From NCBI GenBank assembly GCA_030998015.1, contig JARWMV010000241.1, positions 682,001-746,000 of the forward strand: 64,000 nt of DNA. Reading direction: 5' to 3'. A model generated the notes under the pieces. The model made no database searches and was not told the DNA's origin. It saw only the letters and a program-made list of their open reading frames with translations. Below are positions 58,836-64,000 of the stretch, in pieces. Position 1 is the stretch's first letter, and every line of letters begins with the position of its first letter. This stretch comes from Ceratorhiza oryzae-sativae (Eukaryota > Basidiomycota > Agaricomycetes > Cantharellales > Ceratobasidiaceae). Both the position numbers and the translations under genes were made by a program.

Positions 58836-60866
58836 TTACGACGTTTCAGTCCCTTTGGCTACACATTCTGCACTCCAATCTTTTGGTGTGAGCGTCCGAA
58901 CATGTTCCTGAAATGCTGCAAGTGTGCAGAACTCAGGAGAACCGGGGAGATGTGCATCAGGGGCTGCACATGCGGGTAACTCTATATTTCGATTCTGGTA
59001 TCGCATGCGTACAACTGGATAAATTGTCAAAAAACTAATGGCTTGGCCCCAAGATAGTACTATAACTTACAACGCTTGGCAGGCGGGTTTCGAGCAAATA
59101 CACCCATCGAGAATATAGACTGAGAGGGCTGGGCCTCGGGTTGTTCCCTAAACAACTCGAACGTGATTGATGCTGTGAAATCTGGCCAGCTAATTACCAT
59201 CCATCAGTGAATTCAAGCGGCTTATCATGCACTGGAGCCAATACACACCGGTTGTCGAACACATCCAACGTCGTACATAGCCCAGCAAGTGTTGTGTCAT
59301 GGCAAGCGTTAACCCGGATCTTGGTCCGGTTCGTCCCATTGGTGATCCCTGTCATTTGATCACTCATTTCCGATAGGAGGCGACCCATTGCAAGCCTTCT
59401 AAATTCGTGGCTTTTGTCTGGAAGAGGTCCAACGGTTAGCAAGGAAAAGGGACAACAATTCGGAGTTGGTGGTGAGGAAAGTCTCACACCCTCGGAACCA
59501 TTCGTCACATATTGCGGTTTCCTAAAGACGACTGTGAGTTGAAGCGAGAGGTCGAAGAGATAGTGCGATGCATACCAATGGTTCAACTATCGACTTGTTA
59601 TAAAACTCTGGAGGCACACGAATGCCGTGGGCGTCAGCTGCACGAACAGTGTCCATGATCCCGGATAAACGCGGTTGGTCATCCTACAGACAAGTTGAGA
59701 CAGGCTCTAGGAATGAGTATAAGCTGGCGCTCACTATTCTAATTGGGTTTCCGTTAATATATTTGGAAAGTATAGGATCAAACTGTTCTAATTTTGGGTT
59801 GTTGTCCCTTGCAGCCGCTAGCCAACAATCAGAGCTGAGAGTATCGTGTGCATCACTTGGTTAGGATATTACCTTTATTGAACGCAACCGCAAGCTCTGC
59901 CAGCCTGGCGCATCCACCCATATTCCCAATTAGATTCTCATCCTTGGGATGCCTAGGAAGATTTGTATTTGTATGTGACCTCACAAGAACGAAGCCGACA
60001 GCCTCACCTAGTTCGCACTTGAGGAGCAAACCCCTCTTTAATTTTTGACGAAGGATACAATCCGTACAAGACTTGTTGAAGAGTTTCGATCGTGCGGGGC
60101 ATATTGGTTGATCTATTTGCCTGGGTTAGCGCACCGACCTAGTCTGAACAAGACGGGCGTACCGGAAATAAGCAGTTTCATGGGATTCAAGAAAATCGGG
60201 GAGTAAGCCTAGTCTGGCACAAACAATGAGTATGTCAGCCATCTAATACATGGTTCACGCATACTTTTCAACGTATATTCTGCGTAGCGCCTGGCCAAAC
60301 CGAAGAGTTGACTTGACGCACAGTCTGAGCGGCCGCTCCAAACAATGCAAATAACACGCTCACCTCTCGTCCAACATCCGTCAACTCTCCTAGGAGGCTG
60401 AACCCAACGTTACGTTAGCATCCGACGGTGGATAGAGGCGCCACACATACCATTCACCCTGTTCCGCATGGCCGTCCCCACGCTCCGACAGTCGCTCAAT
60501 CTCAATACTGCTCGTGCTCCCGTCGTTTCCCAGGACAGCGGCCTTGAACCTTCGGGCGCTCTTGCATAAATTCCAGAACGCAGGGATATTCCCGGAGAGT
60601 CACACATCCGGATTCCGACCGGCGTGCGTTCACCTTGGCAGCGAAACGGATTTAGCGCGGTGAAAGGGAAAACAAAGATGGCACTCACCATGTCGAACAT
60701 ATACATGCACTTGCTCAAGGTTGAGATTGGGTGGAGCTAATTCATAGGACTGTTCGTTTAGCATGTTCACTCGCGAGGACGTCGCGTCGAGGTCGTCTGC
60801 GTGGGTGGCAGGTAATAAAAGTAGCCAAAACGTGATTGGGAGAGCGTGATAGATGTATAGGTGCAT
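58836..60866 (-). CDS. Histidine acid phosphatase
   Basis: The start at 60866 gives a signal peptide (MHLYIYHALPITFWLLLLPA). The active-site motif RHGERTPV is split by an intron after RHG (donor gtgagt). Later parts are FWNLCKSARRFKAAVLGNDG, MPRTIETLQQVLYGLYPSSK, KEGFAPQVRTR, ENLIGNMGGCARLAELAVAF, the second catalytic motif CHDTTLAGL, then FDNR spliced to WPDFTASITFELF and the end VRMRYQNRNIELPAC to AKGTETS at 58836. The enzyme family hydrolyses phosphomonoesters (lysophosphatidate, phytate) by a phospho-His intermediate; this layout resembles the ACP6/ACP2 branch. Frame is lost at CCC 60591-60593 (minus GGG). One more G gives SPGNIPAFWNLC. Several introns in the middle are only approximately placed. 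It converges with MTR3 at 71 bp. Confidence 0.86.
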
Positions 60867-61213
60867 ACAAATCAAGCGAATATTTCGATTGAGATACAAA
60901 GCTCACTCGTACACCGCGTGCAAGAGTTCAGAGGTATAGGGCGATGGGAGAGCTCGACCGACCCGTGAGGCAAAATGGAAGCGGACATCCGGCGGCAACC
61001 TAGCCGAATCGGGCGCTTATGAATCATAATTTGTGAGTTTATCTTTGTCTATTATTGAAATTATGGGGTTCAGATTGTATAGTGCAGATGGGGATCTGAG
61101 AAGTAATACCAGGTCGTGGCTCTCAGGTGCCATTCATAGTGCCGCGTTAGTCTCGATGCCTCCTCCGAGACTTCGGACCCATGACCTCAACCACCCCATG
61201 CTGTCCTGGCCTT

Positions 61214-61813
61214 TCACCACTTTTGCTGGCTCGCTTGGTGGGGGTCGGTGTGAATCTGGTTTATACATGAGATGATGAATGGGCGAGGCAAGCAGAACGC
61301 ACGACTAGGTCCGACAAACATTTCCCTCAGGGATAAGGTCAACTTTTTGGATAGCGGTCCCAAGAACATCGATGCAGTCCCCCATACTGCTCCTTGAATG
61401 AGTGGCGACAAGACCTACGACAATTGGGTTGGAAGGCACTACAAAATCATGGATCGACATACCTGATCCCTGGTGGTGACCCAAGCGATCTTGCCCCACT
61501 CGACTCGCTCTATTTCACCATACCGAGATACTCCAGCGCCTTGAACAGCAATATCGAAATTCAAAGGCTCAGCCAGCGCAGTCTCCTCTACAGTAGGCTT
61601 CTCTACGGTCCCCCGAGCGCCCAGCTTGGTAGTCTCTTCCGTTGGGACATGTACGAATGGCTTCAACGCAAGTAAATACGACTGTTCGAATCGTAGGTCA
61701 GGCAATACGCGAATGGGTATCACCGCACGCGGTGCTTCATGGATTGCTTCACCCCGGGTTCGGTGAGGTTTCCACCCGATGTCGGGCAGATGCGTTGGGT
61801 CGAGTGAAGTCAT
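61214..61813 (-). CDS. Conserved small fungal protein of unknown function
   Basis: The preferred start (61813) gives MTSLDPTHLPDIGWKPHRTR, RGEAIHEAPRAVIPIRVLPD, LRFEQSYLLALKPFVHV, LNFDIAVQGAGVSRYGEIER and VEWGKIAWVTTRDQ. A 48-nt intron (gtatgt to gtcgtag) then joins to VLSPLIQGAVWGTASMFLGP. The C-terminus is either read through to QQKW at 61214 or ends earlier after another intron. The central hydrophobic IQGAVWGTASMFLGPL segment could be a membrane helix. I remember uncharacterised fungal proteins with the pattern DIxWKP...SLIQGxxWG but no assigned function. The gene is divergent from the mitochondrial carrier at 62006, sharing a ~190 bp promoter region. Confidence 0.6.
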
Positions 61814-62005
61814 GGTGAGGAGGCCATGATTAATCAGGATGGGTGGTTTAGATAAGATAAGGGTTCGAATCATCGCTTATGCGAGGCCGTAAAACTATCC
61901 ACCAGGCCACATGAGCTGCCAACTCTGTCACAACCACCTCCTCGGTTACATACATATACCCACTTTTCATAACTTAGCTTCAACTATAGAGTAGACACAT
62001 AGACG

Positions 62006-63166
62006 ATGACGGTTGGAACCCCAGACAGCGCACTCGTTTCGGCGATGAAAGATATTGCATTCGGAAGCGTGAGCTTAATCCACACGATCCCTTGTCAGAC
62101 GAATGCTAATGAACTGCTCAACACAGGCGGCCGGTATAGTCTCAAAGGTGTTTGAACACCCTTTTGACCTATGCAAAGTCAGGCTGCAGTCCCAAGTACT
62201 CGACGCAACGGCCCGATTCTCGGGTCCGCTAGACTGTCTCTATAAAACCTGGAAGTTTGAAGGAGTTCGAGGCTTGTACCGGGTAGGCGTCGATCCACAT
62301 CTCTCCCGCTAGAGCTAACGATCAACTCCAATGCACAGGGTCTGCCCATGCCGATCGTTGGCGCAATGGCAGAGAATGCAAGCCTCTTTCTTGCATACAA
62401 CAAAATCCAACAGGTCCTTCAAAGGTACCCACACTTTCATTCGGGATCCGATGGACGAATTCCTCTAGACGGCATAGCTATCGCGGGAGGAGGTGCCGGA
62501 ACAGTAGCCAGCTTCTTATTGTGCGTTTCGCGTATCTCTCGTCCGTTCCTTCTAATCTCGCGGCAGAACACCCATCGAGCTAATCAAATGCAAAATGCAA
62601 GTCCAAATGATAGCAGCCGAAGTCCAAGTCGCACCAATTCTCGCAGCAACCGGTGGTTCACCCTCTCTCACCGCCGCCCTTCCTCTCACTCGGCCAGCCC
62701 CATCCTTCAGCCAAATGCAAGGCCCGATTGGTCTCATTTCATCCATCATCCAAACACATGGTTTTCGCGGCCTCTGGCTCGGCCACACTGGCACTCTCAT
62801 CCGCGAAACAGGCGGAGGCGCAGCCTGGTTCACAACAAAAGAAGCCATCTGTCGAATACTCGCACCCAATAACCGAGAGCTGGCATTGTACGAGTCAGCC
62901 TTTGCGGGCGCGTGTGCAGGTGTGTCATACAACGTGATCTTGTTCCCGGCGGATAGCATCAAGTCGGCGGTCCAGACCGAGGAAGAGTTGCGGCCACGAT
63001 TGCCGGACAGCCGAGGCCGACGTTCCTGGGCACTGCACGAGCGATCTGGGCGGCGCAAGGTATCAAGGGCTTCTATGCGGGTATGGGCGTGACCGTTGCA
63101 AGGGCTATACCTAGCAGTGCCATTATTTTTGTGGTTTACGACGGGCTTTCCAAGCGGTTTGCTTAG
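62006..63166 (+). CDS. Mitochondrial carrier family protein, ornithine-carrier (ORT1/ARG11) type
   Basis: Exons start MTVGTPDSALVSAMKDIAFG, then AAGIVSKVFEHPFDLCKVRL. The three carrier signatures are PFDLCKVRLQ, PIELIKCKMQ and PADSIKSAVQ, one per repeat. GLPMPIVGAMAENASLFLAY and GFRGLWLGHTGTLIRETGGG are the matrix-side and glycine-rich segments. The PIELIKCK signature and the RETGGGAAWF motif fit the basic amino acid branch (ornithine/arginine exchange across the inner membrane); the exact substrate is inferred. Frame is lost at CGGCC 62991-62995. One more G turns EEELRPRLPD into EEELRATIAGQPRP and leads to the normal end GFYAGMGVTVARAIPSSAII, YDGLSKRFA. I regard it as a sequence error. Short introns are GT-AG. 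Confidence 0.87.
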
Positions 63167-63349
63167 AACATTTTATTATGTACGTATGTGTCGTGTAGCT
63201 AATATGATCGAGGGTGTTGTGATGAAATTTTATGCTGTCAGAGAGAGAAGAAGATGAAAGAGTTTGAGTTGGCTTCAGTAGGCTTCGCCGCTACCCCATG
63301 ACTTTACGAAATGTGCTTTTTGCTGAGAACCAAAAGAACAAGTCGTTTT

Positions 63350-63435
63350 GGACAAGTCCGGATTTGAACCGGAGACCTCTCGCAGCTTCGCTTAGAGATG
63401 CTAAGCGAGCGCGCTACCAACTGCGCTACATGCCC
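63350..63435 (-). tRNA. tRNA-Ala (anticodon AGC) with a 14-nt intron
   Basis: On the minus strand the sequence folds as a cloverleaf: acceptor GGGCATG/CTTGTCC, D arm GCGC-AGTTGGTA-GCGC, anticodon stem CTCGC/GCGAG with loop TTAGCA...T, and T arm TCCGG-TTCAAAT-CCGGA. The anticodon AGC and the G3:U70 pair, the identity element of tRNA-Ala, support the assignment. A 14-nt intron lies directly after position 37, the standard place for nuclear tRNA introns. Position 6:67 is a T-T mismatch. Confidence 0.93.
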
Positions 63436-63555
63436 TTGATTTTAGCCCAGTTTAGCCAAATCCCATTGAGAGAGCACCATTGAGTGCAAAGATGAGTGAT
63501 ACACAATAGACTAGCCAACATTTAGTCAACCTCCCACTTGTCCGACTCGACTTGT

Positions 63556-64000
63556 CTAAAGTCGTAAGCATTCCCATACGCTCTTCCGAGATAGTTGGAT
63601 TGGCGTATCGACAAAGTTGGTCGGCATTTCCAGATCTGGATGCTGAAGCATTTGCTCCATTCCTTTCGGGAACTCCAGTTTCACTACACAGGTATTTCGG
63701 TCAACTTGACTTTGTAAAATCCAAGTTAGACACACTTTGGTTCATGTACCAAGGCGCAAAGTCTACCGTGTTTTCCTTTAGACCAAACTATCTGTAGACC
63801 CACATTGTCACTCACGAATTTGGGCCAACATGACTCGAGGTTGTTCCGTCTTGTTGGGCATCCCTGCGTGCCAAAGCCTCAAATCCCGTAGGATGATTGA
63901 ACCTGCAAAATCAGGTAATCATGCATACGTCCTTGGTGAAAATTAAAGTACATACCTTTAGGAACAATAGGTTGAAAAGGAGGAGAGACTTTCTTTCTTG
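63556..64000 (-). CDS. Phytanoyl-CoA dioxygenase (PhyH) family protein, 3' end, cut by window edge
   Basis: The gene runs in from beyond 64000. Visible exons read SPPFQPIVPKG, then SIILRDLRLWHAGMPNKTEQ and PRVMLAQI. A further exon has HFAPWYMNQ, and the last has KLEFPKGMEQMLQHPDLEMP with TNFVDTPIQLSRKSVWECLRL and a TAG at 63556-63558. The LRLWHAGMPN segment carries the distal iron-ligand His and the substrate-side residues of PhyH-type Fe(II)/2-oxoglutarate dioxygenases; HFAPWY is typical of the fungal branch. Introns are short and GT-AG; the one before KLEFP is only approximately placed. The N-terminal half with the HxD motif is outside the window. Confidence 0.8.

Noticed and set aside
25836..62995. 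Programmed frameshifting as the cause of the frame breaks
   Set aside because: There is no shared slippery site or downstream structure, the breaks hit unrelated genes, and all need a gained G or C; a technical cause is simpler.
797..63166. A biosynthetic gene cluster built from MBOAT, dehydrogenase, NmrA-like and transporter genes
   Set aside because: No backbone synthase (terpene, polyketide or peptide) is present, and the genes are interspersed with housekeeping genes over 60 kb.
1..64000. Transposons, CRISPR arrays, viral insertions
   Set aside because: No transposase, integrase or reverse transcriptase motifs, no long terminal or inverted repeats and no spaced direct repeats were seen when reading both strands; short or very old relics could still be missed.

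Overview
The window looks like nuclear DNA of a basidiomycete fungus, most likely an Agaricomycete; several proteins resemble what I remember of Rhizoctonia-type genomes, but that is recollection, not a search. The grounds are many short spliceosomal introns (about 42-70 nt, with occasional longer ones), fungal-specific families (secreted proteins of unknown function, F-box/LRR proteins, wax-synthase-like MBOAT enzymes, an NmrA-like protein, a fungal 7TM receptor) and basidiomycete-type versions of housekeeping genes (fimbrin, exosome subunit Mtr3, Pmp3, an ornithine-type mitochondrial carrier, tRNA-Ala with an intron).

Layout. 0.8-4.9 kb: a tandem pair of secreted proteins of unknown function. 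5.0-8.8 kb: a divergent pair, an intron-free FAD/NAD(P) oxidoreductase of bacterial look and a zinc polyol/alcohol dehydrogenase. 8.9-10.0 kb: a dead short-chain dehydrogenase gene with several in-frame stops. 10.6-11.6 kb: an alpha/beta hydrolase. 11.6-23.6 kb: a gene-poor stretch holding one coiled-coil/NFKBIL1-like gene and two weak candidates. 23.7-28.8 kb: fimbrin and a SET-MYND (SMYD-type) methyltransferase, convergent. 29-31.6 kb: an ankyrin-like remnant and a second NFKBIL1-like gene. 33.7-35.6 kb: a monocarboxylate-type MFS transporter. 37.1-43.6 kb: an MBOAT enzyme, an F-box/LRR gene and a large Pro/Ser-rich protein. 46-53 kb: a hypothetical gene piece, an NmrA-like protein, a 7TM receptor, Pmp3 and an F-box-like gene. 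54-57.6 kb: two more MBOAT genes in tandem. 57.7-64 kb: MTR3, a histidine acid phosphatase, a conserved small protein, a mitochondrial carrier, tRNA-Ala(AGC) and the 3' end of a phytanoyl-CoA dioxygenase gene.

The genes do not form an obvious pathway. The most informative pattern is window-wide. At least nine otherwise convincing genes on both strands, including housekeeping ones, need exactly one extra G or C to keep frame, nearly always at a run of G or C. This points to systematic one-base homopolymer contraction in the assembly, not to gene death. The short-chain dehydrogenase at 9 kb is different: it carries real stop codons and looks like a true pseudogene. A second theme is unusually frequent GC-AG introns, twice at a site where a paralog in the window has a normal GT donor. 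No transposon, CRISPR array or virus-derived sequence was recognised.
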